Assembly: GCA_977006965.1 (NCBI GenBank)
Contig: OZ345353.1
Span: 2,294,001 to 2,358,000 of the forward strand
DNA: 64,000 nucleotides
Reading direction: 5' to 3'
Source of the DNA: Phymatolithon calcareum
Taxonomy: Eukaryota > Rhodophyta > Florideophyceae > Hapalidiales
Both the position numbers and the translations under genes were made by a program. The notes beneath the pieces were generated by a model that saw nothing but the letters and a program-made list of their open reading frames with translations, was not told the origin of the DNA and searched no databases. Position 1 is the stretch's first letter, and each line of letters opens with the position of its first letter. Shown here piece by piece: positions 1 through 11,408 of this stretch.

Positions 1-79
1 CGGCGCCATTCTTGAACAGCGCGTAATATTCGCAACAATGCTGAACATCGGAAAGGTAATATAGTCTACTTTTTTGTTC

Positions 80-1745
80 TTTTTTATTGCAATTTTTTTA
101 AAGCCCCGCAGTCATACGAATATACGGGCAGAGCTTCCTCAGGTGCTGCCCTCGCTAGGGCGGCTCTACTCTTATGTCTGGCATTCTATCTGGGACCCTA
201 GCATGTGTTCGGTTGTTTTGATTGCTCTTTGTAACAGTTTCGAGATGTCGCTTCTTCTTTCAGTACAGGTCTTCTTCATGCTGCATACTCTCGATGATGC
301 TTTGCTGAAGAGCAAAAGGTCATCTAATGCCTTCTCAGTTGCCGCTCTGTCGTCTTCCTTGAGTTCATAGACTGACAAGTTGCGATCCAGGGTCTCCATG
401 TGCTGCCTAACTTTGTTTCCGAATCTATCTGCCATCAGTGTGGTAGACCCTTGGGGAAATCTTCCAAAGGCGCACTGAACCGCCAGTTGCCTGTGTTTCA
501 GTTGTAGAAACTTGAGTATTGCAGGGAGTTCTCTTGTCTTGTCGTACGGAATTTTCCTCTTCCTCTTCGATTCAAGGCTCTCTCCTTCCTTTGTCAGGAA
601 TCCTGATCGGAGTTCTTCTGCAGATTGGTTCGCTATTATGTGCTTCATCGCTTCATCAAACGGTTCTCTGGTTTCCATCGATGTGATGTCGTTACTTGTG
701 GCTTGAAGCTCTTCTGAATTTCTTCTCTCTGGTATTTGCATCAGAAACTTTCTTTCTTCGCCATGATCCTTCTCAGCACCTTGAAGCTAGTATTTCCCGT
801 CGACGGGAAGCAGCTTGGATTCGACATATTAGGCGAAGTCTATCCGTCTTTCCTCGTGCCAGTGGCCCGAAGACTTGTCTGAAAAACGTTTGTTCAACTT
901 CCTTGACCGCGCTCTGGACATTTTCTGTCCACGGTGTTAAGTGCATAGCGTACTCCCAGCGTGGCTGGAGTAATGCCTTGTATACTTGGATGCATTTATG
1001 TATACCAATTCCCTTCTTGAATACCCCTAGTGCACGGAGCTCGTACAGAGCGGTCTTAGCCTTCTTGAAGCGTTGCAGCATCAGTGTATCTGTAACCCCC
1101 TCTGGTCCTAGGGATACTCCGAGGTAGGTGACTTCCGCGAGATGTTCGAGGGCCTTATTAGCCAGCTGGAATGTCACGCCGGCTCTCTCATCCGATTCAA
1201 GTATCTCGCTTTTTCCTTGTTTCGTGTTCCATGTCATCCCTCGTTCTTGGGCCCATTGAGTGGCTTTGTCTAGCAATCCCTGCCGAGCGGAAGGTGATTT
1301 CGCTAGGAGAATTACGTCGTCTGCGAAGAGGATTGAAGGAACGTCGGCCCAATCTCTGGGCGCTTCTCCGATGCGTTCCGCAAACTCATCCATGAAGATG
1401 TTGTATAGACTTGGACTGAGAGGGGACCCCTGTGGTACTCCTCTGTCCACTAGAAACCAGTTCTTATCAGTATCTCCGATGGTTGACACCCAGGACGGTG
1501 TCAAGAATGCTTCTGTCATAGCGCATAGCTTTGGTGGCAGTACCTGTCTCATTCTGGCCACCAGATGTTTTCTTGGGACGGTTTCGTATGCATCCTTGAG
1601 GTCCAGTAGTGCTACGCACCTTTGTTGGCCTTTCAATAGTTCCGTGGCTCTTAGGATTGCGAGCTCTGTACTTTTCCCTTTTTGGAACCCGAGTTAGAAT
1701 CGGGTCCCTCCTGCTAAACAGGGCTTATTTGAACGCACAGGGCGA
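80..1745 (-). pseudogene. Decayed non-LTR retrotransposon (LINE), copy A
   Basis: Minus-strand relic of a LINE reverse transcriptase. Reading from about 1690 downwards one sees the RT motif LGFQKGKST, then VALLDLKDAYETVPR, then DRGVPQGSPLSP, then the catalytic LFADD motif (main frame 1636-773). The frame then shifts and the C-terminal region continues at 741-172. An in-frame stop lies just before LGFQKGKST, so at least one stop and one frameshift break it. The 5' part, including any endonuclease, is missing. The 3' end lies near 80-110, where the sequence becomes A-rich on the element strand. The C-terminal region resembles that of the copies at 12.2, 53.4 and 59.6 kb but is clearly more diverged, so it is a sister lineage. 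No convincing target-site duplication was found, and both ends are approximate. Confidence 0.85.
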
Positions 1746-3862
1746 CTAAACGGATATCGTCTAAGTGAAACTGTCGCAGTTGTTTGCCATTGACCTCGTG
1801 GTGCATGTGAACAATGCAGCTCCGTCTGTTAACATCTTGGATGTGCGACGCTTCTGAGAGGAGGGAAGTATTTGGATAAGGATGTCAAGTTTCCAAGTGT
1901 TTCATCCTTAACCATCATCACGATACAGACAAAATGCAACTTGAAGGAAGATAAGCAGCATTTTCGGGGAAGAATGGTGCGTCCATACAAAGACCAACAT
2001 CCGTTTTTCACAAGATGTTTTTCTGCGCTGTATACGGAGAGGAATTCGTTGAATAGGGACAAGCCTGAGCAGGTGGTGCATGTTGTTGGAGGTTAGGGAT
2101 GCGATAAGGATGATGGAATGGTTTGGTTGAGATGAATTGATTGAGTGGTTGCTGAGTTGTTGGTGAATGAGTTCCTTAGTTTATTGCCTTGCTCGACCTC
2201 AGAAACTGGCTATATAGTCCTGAATATCAGATTTAGACTAGCTCTACATGCTAGATCTAATTATGGACCCTTGCTAGACGACGGAGACCAAGTAACCCTA
2301 AACAAATCTATCATAACATTATCATATTGTCATACACGTGTAATATACCAAAACTCATCATTTTCGATGCTAAGTACGATGGTATGATTCGTATCGGCCA
2401 ATCACATCTGTACAGGTGTCCAGAGCAAAATTCTTCTCTGAACGTCTCCAAACACAGCTGTGAGACTTATTGACACGTGTACAAGTGTACCGAGATCAAA
2501 CATCCGCAAATGAAGTGTGATGCGACTAATGCTCCAAGCAGTCACACTTCCAACAGTGCAATCAGGACCTTGATTTGTTGTGATGTACTTATATTATATA
2601 TACCAATGCAATCGTGGTCTCTCAATTAAAAGCACATGTTCGTTTTGCTTTGATTACAAGATGTATCCTAGAGATATAGTAGGTAAGTACGATTTATCTC
2701 TACTGATCCTGATGATGCGTCTCAGTGTAAAGCCCTAAATGTAAGTTGAAGAAAGCTGCGTATGGCAAGGGAACATGCGCTCCTGTGCACAACGAGGATT
2801 CCGCGAGAGCATTGCAATATCCATCCATCAGCGAAGTAGCTACGAGAAGTTCGCCCGCAAGCCTCCGCCTTCCGAAGGACCCCTTATTCTGGAATTCGAA
2901 CGATTGAGAGCGTCGCCGAGAGTGATGTCGTCTCTCGCCTTCAATCAGAGGCTGTTCCTCAGGCAGACAGAAGAAAAAGAGCTCCACTTCGATCGAGACG
3001 TCACTGCCTCGCAGTGAAGGCCGTGACAGTCCGAAGCTCGGCTAGGTTTCGCGTATCTTGTGGCGTGCGCGGGCAAGCGAGGTGGATGCATCGAGCTCCC
3101 CTGATGATGATGTGTGCGGCACCGGCAGTTGGCGGCAACGAACGATATTCCCGCCGATTGGGTCCGCGCTCACAGAGAATTGCGGCACACATCAACTTCG
3201 TGCGAGACCTTCGTACAGAGTTGATTAAGGTTATACGCCTCTCAAATTGACACATGACAAGCAATCAGTAAGGCCTTGCGTGTTGTACAGTGCTTTGTGA
3301 TTTCTTTTTCAGGTTATTCCCAATATTGAACTGTTCCAGCCGGAAAGATCTGGAGCTCCGAATTCGAATCGTACTTTGGTGCGGTTCGATATTGCCCATC
3401 CATTTATCCAAGATTGACTGTATGGATATCTATGAAATATTCAGTTCAGATCGCCGGTCGGGTATGGATTTCTTCCGCTTTTGTGGACATGGAGCCTTAA
3501 AGTTCGGAAAGCATTGAGTCCTCATGGTCGTTCAATTATCTGCTGCAAGCGTCGGCAAATGCGTTGGCAACGCAACAAGAGTCATTCGCGCTCCATTTTT
3601 CCCCACCGCCTTTCTCTCCACGGCAACCCTGGAGTAAATATTCGTACTTGCGATGATAAGCGATGGGTCTTACGGCTCGGTCTCAAAACAAAAAGGTAAG
3701 AATGAGCAGTTGAATTGCAACGCTCAAGAATTGCATACGAGATAATGTTGCTATCAACGCCAAGTAAGAGCTCAGGAACCGTGTCGGCATATTCGTAAGA
3801 TTTTAGGCCTGTAGCTCACAAAATTATATTCAAACTACTTGTGCTGTTTTACTCTTCACTGG
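1746..3862. other. Intergenic tract, no gene recognised
   Basis: Only short frames below 100 codons on both strands, none resembling a known family. The tract is AT-richer than the genes and has no obvious repeat. I see no tRNA or other RNA gene. Confidence 0.5.
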
Positions 3863-5496
3863 CTACAAATACTGATGCCCGCAAATCGATATAGAAATGT
3901 TCCTGTTTCGAATCGAATGACATAATTTAGCAAGTTCAGGAAACGCATTGGTTTGAGTGAGCGCATGAGTGTATACGGAGCACGAAAAGTCAACCGTTGA
4001 CAAAGCTGGACTCACAAGCACTGCCTTCAAAAGCTCATTCCACTTCATGTTAATACATTCGCCCTTCACTCCATGATCTTCGGTCACATCTGCGTTCAAA
4101 ATACTTGCCTCCCACTTTATCAACTGGACCTTGCGCAGGTTTTTGTTTGAATTGGCAAACTTTCGCGACGGAACAGCTTGACCAACAAACCCTTCCCATT
4201 GGAAAATTTCGAGTGTTGTCACCTCTTTGGCAAGAACTTCAAGAATCATATCGGACTTCCCCTTCATGCGCTCGTCTGAATTGGATTCCAATCTTAAATG
4301 TGCGAGACGGTACTTCGAAAAGTCGAAGAGCGCTTTCAAAGCCACAGTTGAAATGTTCTCGGTACTCAACTCAATACTCTTCAGGTTTGAGCAGGCTTCA
4401 CTGACACGTCTTAGATTTTCTTCTCTCTCCACGCCATCTTCTTCAGGAAAACCAAGACCATAATCATAGTTAGGGCGATTGAACATATTCGAGGCGCGAC
4501 CCCATGGCAACCATTTGAGAGGCCCTGCAGTTTTCATTTAACTGGATTGCGACATTGGTACATGGCTTGAAAATCTAGCTGAGCAACTTCGGATCCATCC
4601 CCACCGGGTAGCTACTTAATCGCAGAGAATCCAGCTGCTTCGAATACTTGGTGGCCAGCAGTACGATTTCATTTTTTCTCTTTGGCATTTCGAATTCGGT
4701 ACAATTGAATCCGTGACAAGCTTGTGCAACACTCTGAAACGTTTCGGAGCTGAAGAAGGTCGAAGAAAAAAGGCGAAAAACCGTAGATGGCCATCTGCAA
4801 TTCCTCCACTTGTTTTCCAACAGCGGTCCACAATGGGAACAGTTCCGCATGGACTGACCCAAAGCTAAGAGACAGATTACGAAGTCGGCGACAATTCATA
4901 GCGATTGCATTGATATCCGAAGCATCGAGTTTAAACAGGGAAAGCTCAAAGGTTTGAAGTTTATCGGTGCACGAGGCAAGAACATCAGCCAATGAAACAT
5001 ATTTCCTTACAAACCTCGTGTCCAGATAGAGTCGCTTCAGGTTTGGGCAGCTGGAGAACAGTTTTCTTTTCCAGACTTTCGGAAACGTCGGCCGAGTGAT
5101 GCGGAGCTCAACAAGACTCGGACCCAGGGTCGAAAACATGACGGGAATCTGGCGACGGCTGTCATCTCCGCAGCCCAACAAGAGGACACCATTTCGTTCA
5201 CCATTTAAAGGGTAGGCGAAAGAGTGAGCTTCTAGTTTTTGGAAACAATATCGTGCGCATTTGTACATAGCCCCACCAGACATCAACAGAGGTAAAGCGA
5301 CTTTCGCATTCACGAACGTTTTCCAGTTCGGATTCCTCAGCTTTTCGCTAGTGAAGCGTACCACATTTTAAAACATTTCGACAGGAATTACGTCAAAGAA
5401 AAGAGTGCGCTTGTCCGACACGCTGACCAGCTTACTCTTCTTGATGGGGATGGTTTCAAAGCCTTCGAACACCCGTTTGCGGTTTCAATGAGGATT
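3863..5496 (-). pseudogene. Broken F-box-like / leucine-rich-repeat gene
   Basis: Three successive minus-strand frames look like pieces of one protein. The first (about 5496-5371) ends in FFDVIPVEMF, which resembles the start of an F-box, and is cut by a TAA at about 5368-5370. The same frame reopens as NVVRFTSEKLRNPNW and runs to 4669, with LRR-like phrases such as LVELRITRP, LKRLYLDTRF and LRNLSLSF. A second frame overlaps and carries on to 4575 (QLDSLRLSS). A third frame at 4537-3863 has LKSIELSTENIS and LAHLRLES. The stop and two frame changes suggest a decayed gene. Introns could explain the frame changes, but not the stop inside the F-box-like motif. F-box/LRR proteins are substrate receptors of SCF ubiquitin ligases; the assignment here rests on pattern only. 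Confidence 0.5.
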
Positions 5497-8304
5497 TTTG
5501 CGTGGCGCGAGTCGGTAATCTTTGTCCATGCTGCACGCCCGTGTAAACAGATTACGACTTCGTTTGAACTGGATTGCCGGTGCATCCCCTTCTTCCGACT
5601 TCTGCTATAACAATGAGGATGGGAGAGACGTCGTGCTCCCCGCAGTTCGTATCTGATATATCACCGGCTTCAAGATGCAGGACAGTTCGTTGGCGTCCAG
5701 AGAGCCAAGGAATGACATACACGTGATGATAAACAATTCTAGATGCTCAAGGAGTCCTTGCATGCTGTCTGTTTTATGATACAGTATGTACCATGGTGCA
5801 TAAAACATTAGCATGAAAGGACTTATATGCTCCGCTTGCTTGAAGGTTTGCCACAATAACGAATCATGAACTTTCAGCCCAAGTCGAATTGTGGGCCTGC
5901 AATCCTTGTAGCTGTCGAGCAATGGCCTCGTGAGTACGATTTGTAAATCGCATTGAACTGAAACCGCAGGTGAATATCAGCACAGTAAATTTTCTATTTG
6001 AAAAAGCATAAACCGATCTTCCTTACTATTCCGGGTGCGATCAGGATGAATCGCTCGCATCTTCCAACTCTCCCGAAGCACTTGAAGTAGTCTGATAAAC
6101 CTGCGGAACAATGCCGCTTCAACTTTTGGCAAACTGCAGGCCTAGTTCAACTTCTCGCAGTTCCCCAAGACGCAGTGAGCATGTTATGCTAAACATGCTC
6201 ATCTGGTGCAATGGAGACGACAAGAAGTCAGACCTTCCGCAGTACACGTTGCGCAACTGTGCATCCTTGAAGTTGGACATCTTTTTGAACAAAAAGATGT
6301 CCTAGACGTCTATAAAAACGACTTCAACCCTCAAATTTCTTGGCAAATCTGTCTAGCAGAAAAAGCCAGGCCAGGACTAATTTAGATGTATCCCGCGATT
6401 GATGTTGAAAACGGATATCGCTGCGTAACCAGAGGAACAAATTGGAAAAGAGTGACTGGGAATTGCGTGCTTACAGTAACATTGCACTTCTCTGCACCAT
6501 GGAATCCTGTATTTCTTTTGTCTTGTTCCTGACTGTAACCTTTTTCAGCGCTCTGATTGACTGGTTGAGAGTTGATCAGTATTGCAATCATATCTCATGT
6601 GACAGTGCTCTACTGGCGCCGCTTTTCGCTTAGTTCGAAACCGGTTATTCTTTTTTGTTCGTCCAGAATTCCTCGTACTCAGTGGAGCTAGACCTTCATG
6701 TCCCATCAACAACACTTTTTAGAGATTGAACGTGCGCTTTGAGTGCAATTTTCTCCCGCGCGAGACCCATCCCTTCTTTACAGCAGTAACTGATAGCGGT
6801 GCGTTTACGTCTTTAGCAGCCCTGTTGACGTTGATGATGATGATTGCTTTATTCCCCTAAGAGGCTAGCACGTATAATAGTCTTCATTTGATTCCACTTT
6901 CTGAGGTGGGAAGCATTTATCGTAGCCGATTCGATATCTTGATGCAAAGCATGTATGATTTTAAAGGTCTTCGGTCCATGGATTTCTCTGGAAGTGAAGA
7001 TCAAGTTGATATTCATGAGAAGAAGGGCCACAAATACAGAGCCGCTATCGAACTGTACGCAATAATTGATAGAGACAATCCGCCTGTTCAAAAGCAGAGT
7101 CACTCCACTGTCGTAGCATTATGTGAGCACCGAGGGGATAGATAAAAGGAGACGAACTGCCGAAGATGGGAAAATTGACAACAAAAATCAGTTCCGTCTT
7201 TGTGTAGATGCATGCCACACATCTTTTGGACCCGAAAGATGTACAGGTCATGCTTGAGAATAATACTTGGCAAGAGAAGGAAAGATTGGAAGAGGAAAAG
7301 AAAGCATCACGAAGTTAAGGACAAGAGCAGATAAAGAAGGAGTTCGAGCAAACAAGGGGAGCCATACCACGAAAACAAACGATTAGAGCAGATGACGAAA
7401 CAGCCGGAGACACACGAGAAGGCAGAACGCATCAGAACCTCAAGAAAGTCCTCGGTGATAATGGTATTCACGTTATTTTTACCAGTTCTAGTGCGCCAAG
7501 CAGTCTCAGGACATCGAGCAGTCCAGGGTTGCAAGTACCATCGGCAAAGAAGCTGACCAAAATATCACATTTGAGTTCTAAGTTAAGCATTCACCTTGGC
7601 GATGGCCAAAAATTCAGTTGTCGAAAACCGAATTTGCACCGTCCAACGGGCAGTAGTTCGGCTACGGACGCAGTCCTAAGCACGAGTATTGCTCGAGATA
7701 GCTCTGTGATGTAGGATTGTCCGCGGCTTCGACCTCTCTCTCTTGGCAGTTGTTCGTTGATGATATTAAGAAGACTATTTTGACGCGAACATTGGGTCAA
7801 GAAGAAAATCGCTTTAGAAGAAAAAAGGTCATGGCATCAATTTACATACCGCCTTTGGGGAAATGTTAAAGAGTAGAGAAGTGGTCGCTTTATTTTGAGT
7901 GATGGGGGCACTACTAATGAAGCAACTCTCGTTTTAGGAGGAAATTCAATTTTATGTCGGACGCAAAGCGTGAAAAAGCACAGCATCTTCCTGGAGGATT
8001 TGGGTTTCTCAGATTCGAATGACGTATTTTTATTCAAATACTGTACTGTAAGTCCATTGGACAGGTCCTATGGTACAGTATGGCAACAAAAAATGTGTTG
8101 GATGATCCATGGTAACACATACGAAATTGGGGGTTAAAACGACGGCCAAGGCTGGCCACAGCTAATTTCCCTTCAGAACCAAAAGCTTTTCTGCATTGCC
8201 ATCTAAGGTGTGACGCTCTATGTTTCAGGTTTCAGCGACGAAGAAGAATTTCAGTTTCCGATTCGCGCTGCATTCTAAGTTGCTCAAAATTTCCTTCCCA
8301 GACT
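5497..8304. other. Intergenic tract, no gene recognised
   Basis: Open frames of 60-105 codons occur on both strands (the longest at 5605-5922, minus strand) but none shows a family signature or coding-like composition. The minus-strand frame at 5605-5922 lies just upstream of the broken LRR gene and could be another decayed part of it; I cannot show this. The last 200 bases before 8305 would hold the NDOR1 promoter and leader. Confidence 0.4.
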
Positions 8305-10116
8305 ATGACGGACGACTACAGCATTGAATCGCGACCTAATGCGCGAACTTCGTCCTCTTCTGCGGTGCACATGATCTATGCCAGCGAGACTGGAACCGCG
8401 GAGGAGGTCGGCGAGCTCCTTTTCACGCTTTTCCGACCGCATATGAAATGCACAATCTCCTGCGTTTCAGAGACAACTCTATCAACGCTTCGTGCGCACG
8501 CTGTCGCCAACGCCACCGTTCTCTTCGTCGTCGCAACAGCCGGTGAGGGTGCACCACCGCGCGCGCTCCGTCCGCTTTGGCGTGCAATGTTGTCCGCGGC
8601 GTTGCCGCGTGTATTGTTCGAAGGTCTGCGAATGGGTGTTCTCGGTCTCGGGGACTCATCATATGCACTGTTCAATGCCGCCGCACGTCGTTTACGAGCT
8701 CGTTTGTCCGATCTCGGTGCAAAAGAGATCTTCCCGGCGGTACTTGCAGACGCGGCTGCGTCTGCGGGCGTCGAGCCCGAGATCGACAAGTTCGCTGCAA
8801 TGGCCGCCTCGGCACTTGGAGTGTCGCCCACCGCCTTTGTTGAAGGTCGTCGAGCGCAGGTCGTACCTCGTGCGACTCTTGAACTCGTTTCATCCGCCTC
8901 CGTGCCGCGCACGGTCGCAATAGATGGGTGGATGCCACATGAGGCTCTGTGCGGCGAGAAAAGAGGGGCAGCCAGCTGGACGGACGCGATTGTGGTAGAG
9001 AATCGTGTCATGACTGATGCGGCATTCCTGGAAGATGACAGGGAAGTGCGACATATAACTCTAGACGTGAGCATGGCGGATGGCAGATCGCTGTTGCACT
9101 ACTATGAGCCCGGGGACACCTTGCACGTTTTGCCGCGGAACCGTGCGTCTGCTGTACATGCATTCTTGAAACTGATGGCACTGGACGGGGACGCAGAGGT
9201 TCGCGTCACAGATGGGAGCACCGCACATCTAAACGTGTGCACACCGTGCCGTTTGGATACTTTTATTGCGGCGGTGCCAGACTTGAGTGCACGGGTGAAG
9301 CGGCGCTTCCTGGAACGGCTTGCACCGTTTGCAACGGAGTCACGAGAGCGGGAAAGACTAGAGGATTTGAGCGGACCTGACGGGGCAGACGATTTTGAAA
9401 CATACGCCGTACGCGAGATGCGCACGCCCCTCATTGTGCTCCGGGATTTCCCCAGTTCACGGCCCCCCTTTTCGCACCTAATTGATATGCTCCCCATGCT
9501 GCGTTCTCGCGCATTCTCCATCGCTGGTGCGCGGCGCAACGGCAAGGTGGAATTATGTGCTGCCATTGCCCGGTTCGTTACTCCGCTGCGATTCGCGCGC
9601 GTTGGCGTAGCTTCGGCGCACTTTTTGAGAGCCGAAGTTGGCGACGTCCTCCCCGTACGCGCAGAAGTCGGCCCACGACCTCAAGTTGACGGACCAGCTG
9701 TACTGATTGCGGCTGGAGCCGGTGCAGCATTCGTAAGACCGATTGCTGCAGCTGATGGTGAACGCATGCTATTTTTCGGTTGTCGACATCGCGACGCCGA
9801 CTTCTTGTACAGGGTGGAATGGGAAACTATGGTTAAAGAAGGACGGCTAAAGCTGTTTACGGCATTTTCGAGAATGAGCCCGGAAAAAGTGTACGTACAG
9901 GACAGGATGCGAGAAGAGGCAAGCCTGGTTTGGCAGTGGATACATTGCAAAAAAGCATCAGTCTTTGTTTCGGGTGCCGCCGGTGGGTTCCCTCGCTCGG
10001 TGCGAAGTGCGATCGTCGATATTGTACAGGAGGAGGGCAAGTTAACGCCGAAGGAGGCAGAGAAGTACGTGCGAGGCATGGAGACCAGAGCCCAGATGAT
10101 AGTCGAATGCTGGTGA
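8305..10116 (+). CDS. NDOR1: NADPH-dependent diflavin oxidoreductase 1 (NDOR1/Tah18-like)
   Basis: Cytosolic diflavin reductase of 603 residues, close to the usual length for NDOR1/Tah18 (about 600). This family takes electrons from NADPH through FAD and FMN to the iron-sulfur protein Dre2/CIAPIN1 for cytosolic Fe-S cluster assembly. The N-terminal flavodoxin domain (about 22-170) has the FMN motif ASETGTAEEVGELL. The middle FAD domain has RAFSIAG near residue 400. The NADP half has LFFGCRHRDADFLY and ends with the family-typical YVRGMETRAQMIVECW. The usual GPGTGxAPFR nucleotide motif is degenerate (AAGAGAAFVRP near residue 470) and the loop after it is short. Length, lack of a membrane anchor and the C-terminus favour NDOR1 over cytochrome P450 reductase. 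It is convergent with the ZMAT2 gene, 81 bases away. Confidence 0.9.
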   Translation: MTDDYSIESRPNARTSSSSAVHMIYASETGTAEEVGELLFTLFRPHMKCTISCVSETTLSTLRAHAVANATVLFVVATAGEGAPPRALRPLWRAMLSAALPRVLFEGLRMGVLGLGDSSYALFNAAARRLRARLSDLGAKEIFPAVLADAAASAGVEPEIDKFAAMAASALGVSPTAFVEGRRAQVVPRATLELVSSASVPRTVAIDGWMPHEALCGEKRGAASWTDAIVVENRVMTDAAFLEDDREVRHITLDVSMADGRSLLHYYEPGDTLHVLPRNRASAVHAFLKLMALDGDAEVRVTDGSTAHLNVCTPCRLDTFIAAVPDLSARVKRRFLERLAPFATESRERERLEDLSGPDGADDFETYAVREMRTPLIVLRDFPSSRPPFSHLIDMLPMLRSRAFSIAGARRNGKVELCAAIARFVTPLRFARVGVASAHFLRAEVGDVLPVRAEVGPRPQVDGPAVLIAAGAGAAFVRPIAAADGERMLFFGCRHRDADFLYRVEWETMVKEGRLKLFTAFSRMSPEKVYVQDRMREEASLVWQWIHCKKASVFVSGAAGGFPRSVRSAIVDIVQEEGKLTPKEAEKYVRGMETRAQMIVECW

Positions 10117-10197
10117 CGGGTTGCGGCTCGTTGGATGTTTGCGAAATCGGTCAAAGTGGGCCTTTCCGATTCGCTGGTACTTTCATGTGACCGTCGT

Positions 10198-10713
10198 TCA
10201 TTGACCGCCGAACGCGACAGGAAGCCCAAGATCTGTTCGAGCTTTTTCCTCTTCATGCAATTGGGATTTGTTCTCTTCTTGCAGCTGCTCTGCGGGTCCT
10301 TCTCCGCGTGCGCGTCGACGCTCCACTTCAAAGGCTTGCAGAACTTCTTCCAAAGTGGAGCGACGTGCGCGTGTACTTAAGCCAATTTTCTTCAGGTGTG
10401 CCCGGCCGTTGATATGCGCAAGATATCGATTTGAGTCCTTGTGCAGGGAATCGCAGTCCGCGCAATAGAACCCTCCGCCGCGCGCCCGCGTTCCACTCAC
10501 GACGATCTCTGTCCGTCCTACGCGGTGCTCGAATGACGGGGTCGCTGAAGTACGAGCCGAAAGCTGTGCTAGTCGCCGCGGAGGGTCAGTGGCGGTGGCA
10601 TTCTCTCGCGTGGATGCTCGTACGGCAGACGACGCGGTGTTGAATGTCCGTCTTGCGCTCGTCGGGATTGTTGACATGTTGCTTGGGGGTGGTGGCCATA
10701 TGCCTGGCGTCAA
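10198..10713 (-). CDS. ZMAT2: U4/U6.U5 tri-snRNP zinc-finger protein ZMAT2/SNU23-like
   Basis: A 171-residue nuclear protein of the ZMAT2/Snu23 family, a matrin-type zinc-finger component of the spliceosomal tri-snRNP B complex. The U1-type C2H2 finger is at about residues 84-106 (C84, C87, H100, H106) in FYCADCDSLHKDSNRYLAH, followed by the family-typical GLSTRARRSTLEEV. Before the finger, FEHRVGRTEIV matches the conserved linker. The C-terminus is charged, as expected. The first methionine gives a Pro-rich start that does not match the family; the second, at 10677 (MSTIPTSARRTF), is equally possible. The first 50 residues are poorly conserved. Confidence 0.88.
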   Translation of the reverse strand: MTPGIWPPPPSNMSTIPTSARRTFNTASSAVRASTRENATATDPPRRLAQLSARTSATPSFEHRVGRTEIVVSGTRARGGGFYCADCDSLHKDSNRYLAHINGRAHLKKIGLSTRARRSTLEEVLQAFEVERRRARGEGPAEQLQEENKSQLHEEEKARTDLGLPVAFGGQ

Positions 10714-11105
10714 GAAGTGGGCTTACTCACTGTGCACAGCATTGTAGATTTGCCGACTTCTTGAGGATTGCTCAATTTTGTGTATGATAAAATTTATCAA
10801 TTCTTTCGCTCGACAGCTGGCGATATATGATTGGACTCAATTGGGGATCATTGGCCAGCTTTGCCTTGGCAATGAAACTACTTGACATTATCCAACAATG
10901 CACTGCCATGTCAGCCTACAGCCAATTATTGCCGCGTATTTCTGTCTTCATAAAAACTATTCAGAAATAAGATCTCCATCATCTCGGCTTCCCCTGGTGG
11001 TACAAAACCGCCGCCTCCGCATTGTACATCAGCACTGAGCTCATTTCTACTCGTCCATCGACTTGACCTGCTGCCGGTCATCGCCAAGAAGTTATCAGCT
11101 AAGCG
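10714..11105. promoter_or_regulatory. Divergent promoter region between ZMAT2 and the CDGSH gene
   Basis: About 390 bases separate the two divergently transcribed starts, so both promoters and 5' leaders should lie here. I cannot point to a convincing TATA box or operator. Confidence 0.4.
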
Positions 11106-11408
11106 ATGGCTTTCCTTACGTCCGCAACGCCTCTGCCCCACGCGCGCCTCACGTGGTCGCGCGCGCGCGTATGTCGTATGAATGCCGCCGATAGCGGAGC
11201 CGCAACCGCGGGCGCTGCGCTCAACGCAGACAAGGCGCTGGAGATGAAGCAAATCTACAAGCTGTCCGCAGGTTCCAAGACAGCCGTGTGCCGCTGCTGG
11301 CAGTCTGCCAATTTCCCGCTCTGTGACGGGTCACACAACGCGTACAATAAGGCCACCGGGTCACATGTCGGCCCACTTGTCGTTAGCGCCGCCAAGGCAG
11401 ACAATTGA
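11106..11408 (+). CDS. CDGSH iron-sulfur domain protein (NEET family)
   Basis: A 100-residue protein with the [2Fe-2S] CDGSH motif: C62, C64, C73 and H77 in CRCWQSANFPLCDGSH, the 3Cys-1His ligand set of mitoNEET/AtNEET proteins. It has one motif and no membrane anchor. The first 35-40 residues are rich in Ala, Arg and Ser with few acidic residues, which suggests an organelle-targeting peptide, as in plant NEET. The family carries and transfers 2Fe-2S clusters and is linked to iron and redox homeostasis. Met25 is an alternative start that would remove part of the presequence. NDOR1 lies only 1 kb away. Confidence 0.9.
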   Translation: MAFLTSATPLPHARLTWSRARVCRMNAADSGAATAGAALNADKALEMKQIYKLSAGSKTAVCRCWQSANFPLCDGSHNAYNKATGSHVGPLVVSAAKADN

